Part shown: positions 24,144 through 36,895 of the stretch, piece by piece
Layout: every line of letters begins with the position of its first letter
How positions within the stretch are numbered: the first letter of the stretch is position 1
Source: Neckera pumila
Lineage: Eukaryota > Streptophyta > Bryopsida > Hypnales > Neckeraceae
DNA length: 64,000 bases
Assembly: GCA_963969595.1 (NCBI GenBank)
Contig: OZ018408.1
Location: 19,527,823-19,591,822, forward strand
Direction of reading: 5' to 3'
Notes under the pieces: model-generated
The model's input: only the letters and a program-made list of their open reading frames with translations
Told to the model about the DNA's origin: nothing
The model's database searches: none
Made by a program: the position numbers and the translations under genes

Positions 24144-26731
24144 ATAGAATACAAAGACCAAGGATTTTTTGTTATTATTATTCTTTTGAGATACATGTAT
24201 ATAATTTTAATTGATGACTATTATAATCATTGAGGTTCATTGTGATCTACTTTTGTTGGCCTTCATGACAATCAAGGGGAAATCTAATATCTAATTTCCA
24301 AAGTACATTTTGGCTCATGTCTATAGTACTACCTATGGACCACTCTAATTTTTCTCCGTATTTCTCTCTTGCTCCTTGTTGTGTAGTGCTGCAAAGTTTT
24401 GGAAAGCACATGGCTACACATCTCATCGCTAAAAATGCACATGTGGTGTTCTTGAATTTTGATGTCTGACTAGGCGTTGTCTTTCTATGTGGATGTTTTT
24501 ATTCTATAAATGTTTACTCTATCAATACATGTGCTAAATGAACAAAATACTTGGGTTTAGTACTCTTAGTGTCCAAGAGACTATAATACTATATCTATGC
24601 AAGTTTTTCATGGACCTTGATGTTGCATTTATGTTGGCAATTTCTGCAAATTGGTAAGAGCCTCTTAGTGAATGGAAGTCTACATTTACTATTCTTTCAC
24701 ATGAATAATACTTTCACAACAATATTGTCGCCCGTGTGGTGGAGGTCAAAGATTGCATACCAAAAGACAAGCAATAGAATTATAAGATAAGGACTTCCTA
24801 CAACCACATTGTCTTTCATGTCTGATGTCATGTATATCCATAACTTGAAATTCCTTTTTTATCAATAACAAGAAACCATTGCATTGTAATGATTTTTATA
24901 GATTGTTTCACAGAGGTTGTACAAGACTACACATAAAATGAAGGTTTAATGTATATGAATTCTATCATAACATTGGTTGCTTCTAATGATCTATTTTAGG
25001 GTTGTTTGTGGAATACTATCTTCTACAATATGTTTCCTCTAATGTATTGGTTTATTAGAGACTAAAATTTTGATAAATTCTTTGTTCTTGACATGATGCA
25101 ATCATTCATTAAAGCTCTACAAAATGAATTGCAATAGGATTGGAAGAATTAATAGACATACTTTGATGGGGAGGAGATAGCTAGTGGAGGCCAAGGAGGA
25201 AGTTCAAGCCAAGGCTCTGAATGTGATGGCAAAGTCCACATTTTCAAAGGTGTGCTTCACTAAGTAGTTCATCACGAGCACTTTTGTTCCTTGTTGTGGC
25301 ATTAATTGAATGCAAGAGATGAACCAGTGTTGGTGTTATGATAGTACAAACATTACAAATTAAATATAGTTTTGCTCACACCTTATAAAATATTTGTTGC
25401 TTAAGACAAGAATTTATTGTTGTACTATAGTCTAGAAAATCATTTATTGTCTATTTGCATTTTTGAAGTCTTTACTGCTACCTTAGAGGAAGTATCAATA
25501 TCATTTATATTAGTTGTGTTTATTAGAATAACCTCTTCTAGCATTACATGTTAAGCATGCCAAGTGTTAGAGTGTAAAATATTGAACTTTTCAAGCTTTA
25601 GAGTTTGATTGTAAATTGTCTAAAGCTAAAGTTCTAATTCTAAAATCTTGAATTCATAATTCAAACTTTCATACATAGTCTACAATATTGAATCACAAAA
25701 TTGAGTGATTTCCCTAATGAAATTACTAATATAAGTATGATGAAATACAACTAGTGTAGTTTGTTTAATATTGACAAGTGCAATTAGAGATTCCAATATC
25801 AAATAAATGAAAAGAATTCCTCCAAAAGTCAAATGCCAAGTTGTTGAATAGGTGACAATTCAATGATTTCATAGCATTATGTTGTAGAATTTGTATCTAA
25901 ACTAAGGGTTGTTTAGTCAAAGAATGTAAATGGTATATGAAAGGGTAATTCAATCGTTATTCAAGTTAGAGGTTTTTTACAATCAACCAATAGTAAGGAA
26001 GATTTAAAGAAAAAGTTTCTTCCAATAAAACTTGCCAAAAGATGCCTTCAAAGATATCTTATTTGACTGGGATTTGGAAGATTTTTCCAACAAAAAATGA
26101 TCAACATCTCTAGCATCTTTGATGCAATCACTTAGGGGCAATGGTCTACATGTGGAAGACATGCAAAGTAAGAGAAGATAGACAATATCCCTTCACAAGT
26201 CAAACATGGTTGTATTATTTGCTTTTTGTGCTTGTTTTTTCCATTTGTAGTATATGAATCCTCTATACATATACTAAATTTTTATGCAGAATTTACTATG
26301 TTTTAATTAATTAGTTAAGCATAGAGTCACATACAAAATGTGTACATTTAGGGGATGCTTGGTACCACTTCTCTTCTTCCATGGCAATGAAGAGGCACGT
26401 TTGTAGTAGTGATTAGAAAAATAGTCATGTACAAAGAAATGCAATTCCGTTTTAAATTAACTTTCTTATTAGTACATACTCTTTCATTGGAATGTATAAC
26501 ACATAAACTTTCTTGTTAAATCTTTCCCTTTCATTGTAACAAACATGAAATAAGTTGTAGATTTGAATATTGATGACATTTTAGTAGATTATGAATTGTC
26601 GGTATTAATATTCCATGTTCAGTGAGGTTCAAAACAAGTGCATAGTATTTTGTACCCGTTGATGATGTACAATATAAATATGGTATATGGTGTTCATATA
26701 GACACACACATTCAGGTAATTCTATATCATT
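24144..26731. other. 2.6 kb of AT-rich sequence without a supported gene
   Basis: I see no family ends and no recognisable domain. A frame near 25,090-25,260 reads like a decayed coding segment (SGGQGGSSSQGSECDG) but has several stops and matches nothing I know; it may be a retrotransposon fossil. Confidence 0.3.
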
Positions 26732-27658
26732 TTAACCCCTAAAGTTTCATGACTATGTAATCACCAAAAACGCTCCAAAACTGCCATTTCTAATACAACT
26801 ACCAAATTTTTGGAATTTTTTTTTTGACACATGTAACCGTAGGATCTTCTAGTATGATATTTTGAAATTATGTGGTAAAAATTTCAAAAAAGTCCACCGT
26901 GTGGATCATAAGATATAAGCATTCAAAGTCTTGAAAACCATTTTTTCAATCCTGCAAAAAACCGAGCAGCTGCACTTTGCAAGCTCAATTTTCAATGAAA
27001 AAATGCCGATAAAGGTGGTGCTTCTTTGAATTCAGTTTCCTAAACAAGTTGTCTATATGCATGAAAAATTTCACATCATTTGGAATTGTACAACATATAG
27101 GAAAAAAATAGTAAGTAGAAAGAAGTAGAAAATGACTTAGAATACTAAATTGTTAAAGATTTAATCATGGAATTTAAAATTGCCAATCCCAACGGTTGTA
27201 ATGTTGTAATAATCAATCTACATCCTAGGATTTTATTTTTTCCAAAAATATTGAAAATTGAGTTGAATAAACGACTTTAAAGTTTTTTTTAGAGTAGAGA
27301 ATCCATAACTGCCCGCAAACCAAAAAACCTCATAACTTTTGACTCATTGATTGAAATGGAGTGACTCAAAGCTTTTTAAGTATATATAAATGTAGAGAAC
27401 CAATTTCAAAAAAAAAATTCGGAAAAAATGATTTTCTCTGATCTGCCCAAACTGCCCGGTTACAAAAAAAAATAACATATCAGGTCACAACTTTTGACTC
27501 GTATTTTGAAATGTCATGAAACTTGGTATACATTTAGATATTCCTCGCCCCCACCTTCTATTAAAATTTCAGCCTCAAATATGGATATCTCTAGGCACAC
27601 GTACCTGCCCAAAATTTCTATACGGCCAAAAAATGCATGTTGGTCCTTTAGGGGTTAA
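26732..27658 (-). mobile_element. TTAA-bounded ~930-bp repeat, subfamily 1, copy 4
   Basis: Opens TTAACCCCTAAAGTTTCATG and closes TTGGTCCTTTAGGGGTTAA, 927 bp. It runs in the same orientation as the copy at 13.3 kb, sharing CCGAGCAGCTGCACTTTGCA and CTGCCCAAACTGCCCGG. Confidence 0.7.
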
Positions 27659-28076
27659 AATGCAATGTTGCATTATCATTCCCAAAATCCAATGTTATAT
27701 AAAGTAATAAGATAGTGGATACAATACGAAGATCCTTGCCCACAAAATTTCATATGAAATGCTTTAATATTTGTTTATTATATGTCTTTTTTTGGTATTC
27801 AAAATTTACATGAGTTTACACAAAACAAAAGCACACTATATTGTAGCCAAATAAAAAAAGTATTTGCAATCCTTTTCAACCCCAATTTGTTATCCTCTAA
27901 AAACAAATGGCATAACCAACAACAACCTCACCGTTCTCGGAACATGCTGGAAGAAAGGTTGGAACAAACTCAAAATTATAACACTACAACTTTACAATTC
28001 CCATTCATCCAATCTACATAGCTACTGAGGTACAAGAACACAAATGGTATAGATGCACTCTTAAACATTAGGAACA

Positions 28077-29004
28077 TTAACCCCTAAAGTCCCAAGGCCA
28101 TTTTTTTGTCAAAAACCACTCAAAACTGCCATTTTGCCTGCATTCACCCAAGAACACAAAAAAAAACATTTTTTTAGAATTGAACCATAGGATCTTATAC
28201 TTCACTTGTCAAAGATCATGTGGTAAAAATTTCATGAAGTTTGACCATACGAATTGGAAGATATTAGCATTCAAAGTTGAAAAAGAAAGATTTTTTGAAC
28301 ACTAACCTGCAATTTTAGATGACTTTGACCGCCATTTGTAGAATTTTTTTGCACTACAGACTTTGAATTAAATTTTTTTTTTGTTGTAGATGTAAGTTGA
28401 AAGTCTACAAAAAAAATTTCAAAAAATACACACTTGATTTTCATTCTTTAAGAAATTGTTAAGTAGAAGTAGGTACAAGATTGAAACAACTACATTGTTA
28501 ATAGCTCTTAGATGGGATTGAAATACAATAATCCCAATGGTGAGATTGTTTTAGCAAGCAAACATAACGTTTTCAATAAAAAAATTGTAAAAAATTGTAA
28601 AAATTGCATTCCGAAATGAATCCTATAAGTTATATTTTCAAAAAGATACTTAGATTGTCTAAAAACCAAGATTGTCCATAACTTGCTTGTTATTAGTCCA
28701 AATAAAATGAATCAAAGCTTCATATGTAGACAAAAAGTATAAAGTTTCAGAGAAAAAATAAAATAAAATAATTTTGACTTTTTGCAAAAAGTTTTGTGCT
28801 GCCCGCCAAGTTCAGCTTGAGGCTTTTGTGGTATAACTTTTGCTCCCGGGCACCAATTGAAATAAAAATTATATTCCCACAAAGCTAATCAATTTTTCTA
28901 TTTTATGGAAAAGTTTCAAAAAGTTTCACTAAAAATTGAGCCCGTAGGTACCTGCCGGAAATCTGATTTGTCCCCCGAGGGGACAATGGGACTTTAGGAA
29001 TTAA
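28077..29004 (-). mobile_element. TTAA-bounded ~930-bp repeat, subfamily 2, copy 4
   Basis: Opens TTAACCCCTAAAGTCCCAAG and closes GGGACTTTAGGAATTAA, 928 bp. It is inverted relative to 0.5 and 5.2 kb: the TAGGTACCTGCC and GTCCCCCGAGGGGAC blocks are near the right end. Confidence 0.7.
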
Positions 29005-29362
29005 TAGGCCACACCGCAATATGTATGACAATTTTTTATACTTCCAATCACCAGAAATTGCAATTCAACATATTTACTATAAAATGGCAAGATCTATTTC
29101 TATCAATTTGATTTGATACACAATAAGGGATTCCAACATATTAAAACTTATGATGCATTATTTCAACAACGTAAACTATGAATTCTCTAATTACTATGAT
29201 TAGTGAACTATAAATCAACAAAAAGGTCTAACATTTAAACCTTGTACATCGTCAAAATTAATGTCTTCATTTTAGGTAAGAATCTACATGTGATCTTTAT
29301 TAATGAATGATTAATGATGATACTTGCCTTCCAAGTACAAGTAGAGATTTAATACTATGTGA

Positions 29363-30270
29363 AACCAATAAAGCTTTGCATTGGGACTTGAACTAAGGTC
29401 AATTTTGGACCATGAGGCAATAGAGCTCTTCCCAAGGGGAAGGGGAAGGGGCAACGCCTAATAAATGAAATCAGGAAGGTGAACCCAATCAACATTACAA
29501 AGGGATTATCAAACATGTAGGAACAAATATGAGAGTTTTATTGACTCTGGTACTAAAGCCACGAGGCAACAAAATACCAATGGGTCCACTTCCGGAAGCA
29601 CCAATCTAAGAATCTTATCTTTGAGCTCTGGAAAAAATATAACAACTAGAACTATGAACATGTATCAAGGACATCAAACACCAATACAAGAGGAATACAC
29701 TCTTATCAGATCCTCCGAGTTGGACGTTACAACCTGTGAATGGATCATGTCCATTTTCTATAGCATATCGAGACCACCGATTCACGGCACAAATGTACCA
29801 CACTGGAAGCAAATTGCGCATATTTCTTTCACTCACTCAAGGACACCAAGCAGAGAAGCTTGCGGCAAAAGAAGGAAGTCGGCAACGCTCCCAGGCCTAA
29901 GGCAGAGCGGGAGGCGCGAGGCAGAAAACATCTCAAATCCTAAACTCCACAACGGTAACTCCCATGATTAACTGGTGATTCAACAGATCACAACATAGTG
30001 TGAAACTGGTGAAAGTTTGCATTAAATTGCTGCTAAGGTCGATTTTGGCAATAGAGGTCCCTTCCCAGAGAGCAGGCCCCATCAAGTGGATGCGCATTGT
30101 CATCTAAGATTATTCCAGTGATCTTCGAACTCTCAAGGTGTCTGCTCCATGATAACTCACTATCACAGTTACGTCCATGGATACTTCATTTTCAATAGCA
30201 TATCTGCAAGAAATTTCTAGAAATTTTTCTCTTTAGCATATGAACTTTACTTGGATGCAAATTCGCCAAA
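29363..30270. repeat. Diverged tandem duplication downstream of the SNARE gene
   Basis: 29,363-29,840 and 29,998-30,270 share an ordered series of phrases: AAGGTCAATTTTGG / AAGGTCGATTTTGG, GCAATAGAG, ATCTAAGA, TCTATAGCATATC / TCAATAGCATATC and GATGCAAATTCGC-type. The copies have diverged heavily. No confident gene is encoded; a minus-strand 73-residue frame at 29,615-29,836 is not recognised. Confidence 0.45.
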
Positions 30271-30405
30271 GAATATCAACAAATACGACTCACATAACTT
30301 GGGAATCGAGCTTGTACCCAGACTAAATTACACAACTTCTTTATACATTAAAATCAGAGTATCTAAAGGACTTCCGATCTAGAAAATCATCTGATTCCAA
30401 ATAGC

Positions 30406-32741
30406 CTATTTAGACAACCAGTAAATGATGAGGAACAGAGTGCAAGCAGTGATAACCCCTGCTAAGATCAAGGTGTCCTTTGATTTTTTCCGTCTGATTG
30501 CCCCTGCAAAACCCACGCAGAAAATTCACTTAAGTCGTATCCCTGAGCTACAATTACATCAATGGGATCAGGGTCAAATGTCGTGAATTTATCACTGGAA
30601 TACTAGAGAAAAACTAGCAGATAAAATCTCACACCCTAAAATTTCCATCACGTCAGACAAGCACATTGTACAATACAAAGGGATGGTAATCCAGTAGAGT
30701 TTCACAAATACTAGGCCATAAAGCTCAAGAGTGTGAATGAAGAAAGACCTAATATCCCTCGAATAGCAGGAAAACGATCACCCAGTTGCTTCACTTTGCC
30801 CTGAATTTCCACGAAGGTTGTTCGTTGCGCCCCTAGTGCTCCTTTCGCAGTCTGAGCTACGTTGATCACCTCGTCCATCTGACGATATCACACGTCAAAC
30901 TTCTTCTCCCTTAGTAAAGATAGAAAGACTAATAAACATAAAACGATGCACCTTTCAGTATCCTCTCGTAAAGGTGGAAGCTCAGACGCTTCATTGACAA
31001 AATATTGAACTGCAGGACAATGCAGACAATTCTGCGCATCGGTTTCTGACTGCAATACAGAACCAACCTAGCACCCCATGATATCTGATATAACCTCAGT
31101 ACTAAAGGAGTTAGGGGTTGGGCGTTGGGATCTAGTACTACAACGCTTCACAACATACTCACCTGAGCAATGTTACCATGGATTGCTCCACGCTCCCTTA
31201 GCAAGCTGGGTCCAGGTGATAAGCTCCCCGATGCCTGCTGAATTGCAAGAATCAGAGATTTAGAAACAATAGCAGAATTAGTAGGCAAGTCACACTCATA
31301 AATCTATTGGTCATGGCCATCAACTGTGTCTTAAGAAATAATAAAAGTTCACACCAAATTAAATAAATGGTTCATCAAGACGACGGAAGGTACCTTATAT
31401 TCGCTAATGTCATTACGAACAGATGTCAGAAGTTCAGCATGCTCTCGCATGGAGCTTATGTTGTTTCGTGTTCGTCGAAACTCCTGCCGTTCAAATGAAG
31501 AAAAATCATTGACAAAAATATTTAACATAGAACCTAGCAATCGTGTCAACCCAACAAAAGAATATCCTCGGATAGACAACAAACATGTCATCTCCTAGAA
31601 AACAGAAGTATTTCATCCTAAACCTGACGTCTTTCCCGCATGCCACTGCAAATTCAGTGAGAGGAAACTTAGCTTGATCACTACATAGTGATCACAAGAT
31701 CTAGAGATTGCATTTTGAAGGAACAGAGACAATATAGAAAGACTCGTCAGGCATTCCGTGAGTAACTACGAGACATGTAAAAGGGTTTACTGAGAGCTTC
31801 TGCCACTTTTAAAAGAATCTGCTTATCCACAACACTTGTCAACCATACCGGAAATCGTAGATGTCGAAAGCCAAACTCAAGAGTTCCACAATCCAGGTAT
31901 AGAAAGGCTCTACTAGGCTAGTTAATAACCTGAGTAAATTCATGTAGAATATCCCGATGTCGAGCAAGTTTCTGCGTCACAGAGGTGGTCGAAGTGGCAG
32001 CCGCCACACATCGACTCATAGAATCATTGATATCAAGCAACTTCTCCAGCAATGATTCGATCTCCATCTCCATCGACTTCCAGGACCCATCCCCTCCTAC
32101 ATCACCTGCAGATCCAATCTCACATAGTTAGCATTACAAGCTATGAGACGTAAACCAAAGAACAAGAAAAATCTAGGATAAACCAACCCGTAGAAGACAA
32201 TACCTCATATAATCATGTGGGACATCATCATGACATAATGACTATTTGTGTAACACTCAAAATTCGCAATCCTAGGAAAATTTCCAAAATCCTTGTCAAG
32301 AGCACAATAATATGATCAACTCCAATTTTGTAAATATTAGGCTATTGATGTTGAAATCCTGAATGGCAGGAAAATTTGATAAACATTAATCCATACTCGC
32401 TGCCGAAGGCACTCTAGTATCTTTACCTTGAGATATAGTAGTATCCCTATATAGCAGTCTCGTGAAGTGCTCGTTGCAGAGTTGTAAGTAGTGCATAAAT
32501 AAGTAAGAAACTAAAGGCCTGTAATCACTACAAGCCCTTTATATATCACAGATAAATCGCAGAAATAGGCGATATCAAGTGATTTAAAAAAATGGCGATA
32601 TGCAAAAGGCACTGACTACTGACCTCCATGGGAAAGCATGCCTCCAAGCTTCGCATACGAAGACAGCTTGACATCAAGGTCGCCCTCAAGTTTTCGTGCC
32701 TCCTTGCGGAGCTCCTCCCATCCACTCTCAACATCCTCCAT
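30406..32741 (-). CDS. GOS1: Golgi Qb-SNARE GOS1 (GS28 type), six exons, intact
   Basis: The product is a tail-anchored Qb-SNARE that pairs with other SNAREs for fusion within the Golgi. Exons on the minus strand: 32741-32624, 32105-31930, 31483-31394, 31234-31163, 30878-30749 and 30503-30406. All five introns are GT-AG, and the 684-nt reading frame gives 227 residues, within the family range. It starts MEDVESGWEELRKEARKLEG, then LDVKLSSYAKLGG, both close to Arabidopsis GOS11/12. Residues 41-98 form the N-terminal helical region (SVTQKLARHRDILHEFTQ). The SNARE motif spans about residues 135-195, and its likely zero-layer Gln is in LGAQRTTF. Basic IRRKKSKD precedes the C-terminal anchor ILAGVITACTLFLIIYWL. 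The fourth exon has a tandem CAGCAG acceptor that could add one Gln. The start is the first ATG in frame with full homology. Confidence 0.95.
31234..31240 (-). promoter_or_regulatory. NAGNAG tandem splice acceptor
   Basis: The intron before GOS1 exon 4 ends TTCAGCAG then GCATCG. Splicing at the distal AG gives EYK-ASGS, as in Arabidopsis; splicing at the proximal AG adds a Gln (EYK-QASGS). Both keep the frame. Confidence 0.6.
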
Positions 32742-33600
32742 GGCCGCCACTCCGCCTCCCAATTTGAGTCCCTATTCCGATCGCAACGCTACTCACCTTC
32801 TCCAGAATCTTGCCTCCACTCCCTTCTTAGATACCTCCGATACTGGATCCCTCCTGCTGCATCACAGCAAGAAAACTCTCAATCGTTATCAAAGCATTCC
32901 ATCGCTTGCAGAAGGTCTACGCTTCACATCATAGTTCACCAAATGCTCGGCCCTAGCAGCAATCCCTAAAAGCATCCCTTAAATTCAACCCCTGCCACGG
33001 AAGTAACAAAGACATTCTTTTTGAATCAATTCAATTTCCTTTAAAAAAGATCCGCACAGGTTTAAAGTCACCAAACTCCTACAGATCGACCTTCCGAAGA
33101 ATGCAAAACGGAAACATCCACTACAAGAAAATACAGAACGTTCTTGCATTGGCCACTACGAACGATGCTTTTTCCTCAGATTCTCCTTAAGCCTCCCTCA
33201 GCTAGTTTCGGAAAGAAATCAATTCTTGTGCAATGGCAGTAGTTAACAAGCAACCTCACCTGTAAGTTGTGTTCGCCGAGCTCAAATCTCAGTTGCAGCG
33301 CATTGTGTTCTCGTGACGATCTCGCAGATCGCATACTGCTTCGGCTTCACCGTTACCATTCAAGCAACCTTTCCAGAATGTTACGCAAAGCTAATCCGCA
33401 AAGACAGCGACAACACAAACCAATCCACTTACTAAGAACACGTCGCATTCAAATTCTTCGCAGCAGAGAGGGTAGACAAGCAGACGAGACATCGCAGATC
33501 AACGAGCTTCAGTCGGAAACCCTAGCGCGAACACTGAACAGTGAAATTGCAATACCCGGCCCATATCCGTCTGGTATCCGAATGTGAATCAATAATAGCA
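32742..33600 (-). promoter_or_regulatory. Probable 5' UTR and promoter region of GOS1
   Basis: The 850 bp upstream of the start codon are markedly less AT-rich than the surroundings, especially 32,742-32,940 and 33,260-33,590, and AT-rich sequence resumes after 33,600. This matches a gene-proximal island. I cannot place the transcription start. Overlapping short frames on the plus strand here look like by-products of the higher GC. Confidence 0.4.
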
Positions 33601-36600
33601 GGTTGTTTTCCTTTTTAACATCGCATCCGAAACGTACGTGATAATATGGAGTTATTTAACATCCAAAATCATTTTTGTTGCATGTAAAGAGGAATTCTTT
33701 AGATAACTACACCTAGAATTGCCTAAATACTTGTCAAAGAATGGTTCCTTTGTTAATAGTCATAATGTGGTTACATTGTATCGGTTATTGAAAAAAGAAG
33801 ATTTCAATTTCTATTGTTTGTAAGTTTTGGGTATTTTAAGAAATTATAAATTTTCAAAGTATTGATTACAGGCATATCTAAAATTAACCCAAAGAAACGC
33901 CTTTAAATTGCATTTAAATTCAAGGATAGTGAAAAATGATTGTGCTTATTGAACTCTTTGGAACCATGAGGTCTACAGTTAGTCAATTCTATTGGTATCT
34001 ATAGCCTAACTAAGTATAATCATTTCAGTTTGATAGGGACACAAAAATCTTTACCATTAGCCAAGGCGTCGCCCTCATAGTAGATGCCAAGGATTGGTTA
34101 GTCTAATACTTCTTGTTGTGGCTAATATATCATATATGTCCAAAAGAAATCAATCCTAAGCTCTTATATTTACAAATTTTTATATTTTAAACAAGAATCT
34201 AGATAAAATCAAATTAAGTAACAAGGAGAAATTAGGTACACTCACCTCAAGATATGCTTGCATTAAGGGCAAATTTAAACTTGAGAGGGGTTAAATAATC
34301 CTAAGAAAATGAAATATTGAGATTAGAGGGAGATGTAATATTAATAGTGAAGTTAGTTTGTCCTTTTGAATATTAAGATATTTTTTTCTCTTGTGAATTT
34401 TCCATAATATCACTAATAAAAAAGAATATTTTGTGATTTTTCAAACTAAAAATACTTTTAAAATTAAGAAATAAGTCATCTATAAATAATATTTTATAAC
34501 TAAATTTACCATTAGTTGCTTGTAGAAGTTTGGATGTTGTTTTAGCAGTTTTCTTCTAAAACAAGGTGTATTTGCACTATGAATTAGGAGCAACATCTTG
34601 TGACCACCTACAAATGTGAGATAAATTTGGCAAAAAAGGGGGATGGAAAGTGGCTAAATGAGAAACAACAACAATGGTCAAGAGAGCCGGGTTGTGAATA
34701 AATAATACTTTGTATAAAACTATCACTATAGCACATAGGGGTGGACAAGCCCATGAGAAAGTAGAACAAGAATAAAAAGATACATTTTTATTTTATTTTA
34801 TTTATAATAGTAGCTTGCTTTATGAGTAAGATTCCAAGCTTCCAAACTTATGGCTTGTCTTGATGCAAGGCCTCCTGTCCTTTGGTCTAAAACCCCAAAA
34901 AATTGAACAACTACCTCATGTATTGTATGCATAATTTATACCATTTTCATGCATTTATGTATAAAATCAACCCTGGTACATAACATTCTTATTTAGAGCC
35001 ATTTCAAACTTAGAGATGCAAGTAATTACTTCTAAAGGGATTTGTATAGATTGAAGGGTTGAAAAAAATTGTATTCACTCTCATATATTGTACAAAAAGA
35101 GAGACTCACTGTAGAATGGATACTAAAAGTAATCCATTGCCTAAATGCAAGCATATCTTGAGGCTCATTGGCTCATAGATTCTATATTCACATGCTAGCA
35201 CTCCCCATATTCAAGTAGCAATGAAGAATAGTGCAAATAAATTTGAAATTATAGTTTTATCATTTACATCCAAAATGCCCTTGTCAATGACATTCAAATT
35301 AATTTCCACTACTAAGCTAAATTAAGACTTTAGTAGATGATAGATAAAATTAATGATTTTTTTAATATATGAAAAGTGTTTCATACACTTGATCAAAATA
35401 CGCATTTTAGATATTAAATAATTGATGTCTATTGATATTATATATAATAATATATCTAAAATTTATCTTCATTTCTTTGTAAATAGAAATAGAAAATTGA
35501 TTTATATATGATTTTTTAAAATTCTTTATAAAAATTATAAAAATTACAAAATGTTTAAAACTATATGAGAGAATTATTTGTTAAAATGAAGATAATAGTG
35601 ATAAATATCATGATATACTAATTGGTTTACTAAGTGGGCTCACTCCAAGAGAAATTCAATAGAAAAATTTTAATGTGGTATATTTTAAGCTTTCAAGATG
35701 CTATCTTCAAAACGTCACAAAAATTACAATTTCAATAGTTTAAGAAAATTAAGATGAAGTAAAAGGTAGAATATTGTAACTACATTTTTTCAGTTGAGCT
35801 TAAAATCATTTAAAATCAAGAACCATATAAAAATTTAGTTTTAAATTTCAAAATGGCCCTAAGGCTTGCAATGTCTTTTTCAAATTTATCGCCCTAAAGT
35901 TTACCAGATATGTATTTTGGAGCAATAAACTATTCATGAAACTTTTATCTAGAATAAGGCTAGAATCTCGTATTTTATTTACTTTTTTTATAAATTCAAT
36001 TACAAAATCTTTTTGTTCAATTGTTCAAGCATATCTTCCTAAAATTTTATAATGACCCTCACAAATGCAAGATTGATGTGCGTAAACTTCAAAAAATAGA
36101 ATTTTATAGCCCATTACAAAGGCAAAGCTTTCTCTTTAAATTTTTTAGAAAAACACACTGGTGCCTTATAACTTGCTTGTTTTTAACAAAATGATGGAGA
36201 ATGGTATGGTCATGTACGGGAAAAAAATTTAACCAACTCCTTTTTACTTCATCAATAAAAAAGATACAAAATGGATGTTATTGCATGACTGGAAAATAAT
36301 TAAACTATTGATAACTTTGAAAAATAATTGAAACTGATAATACTTATATTGAGAAATCTATGCTCTATTGACCAGTATATATCCTATGTTTTCGTTTGTA
36401 GTTTACAAATTTCAAATCTAAAATCAAAAAACAAATTTATGTGTTTTTTCCACCTTCATTGCCTTTAAATTAAAACTCCTGATAACTTTTATTTCATTAT
36501 GGTTAGAATAGATTAGTTTAAATACTTTTATATAAGTTAATAATCCATTCATTCAAATAAAGTAAAAGAATTTTCTTAGAATTTATTTTTAGTTTTCCAC

Positions 36601-36890
36601 TTTGATATTGACAGAATAAAGTAAAAGAATAGTATCTTTGATATTGATAGCCAAACACGTAGGACAAATCCATTTACCATGGGATAAAAAAATTCAAAAC
36701 CCTAAATTTTTTTGCGATGCATTTGTCACCCATACTCGACACTTGTCATATGTGACACACGACGTGACATGTCCACACGTCACCGAAATCCAAAAACATG
36801 TCCGATAAAACATCCCTGATTGGATTGCTCTTCCATCGGGGTGGGCCGCCCAGGCTGCGCGGTCCAAGCCAAGGCTTGAGCTCGGCTATA
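33601..36890. other. 3.3 kb of AT-rich intergenic sequence
   Basis: No repeat terminus, coding domain or structured RNA that I can support. Stops are dense in all frames. Confidence 0.5.
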
Positions 36891-36895
36891 GCTAG

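Noticed and set aside
24650..25270. Possible copia-like retrotransposon fossil
   Set aside because: No protease, integrase or RT motif could be read; stops are frequent.
29615..29836. Minus-strand frame with RYAIENGHDPFTG, faintly U-box-like
   Set aside because: The resemblance is a few residues only, and the duplicate at 30.2 kb does not keep it.
32628..32969. Plus-strand frames of about 100 residues over GOS1 exon 1 and its upstream region
   Set aside because: They are antisense shadows of the SNARE gene and its GC-richer leader; no homology is visible.
33118..33135. CACTACAAGAAAA, a CACTA-type terminus upstream of GOS1
   Set aside because: No inverted partner was found nearby, and a single short match is expected by chance.
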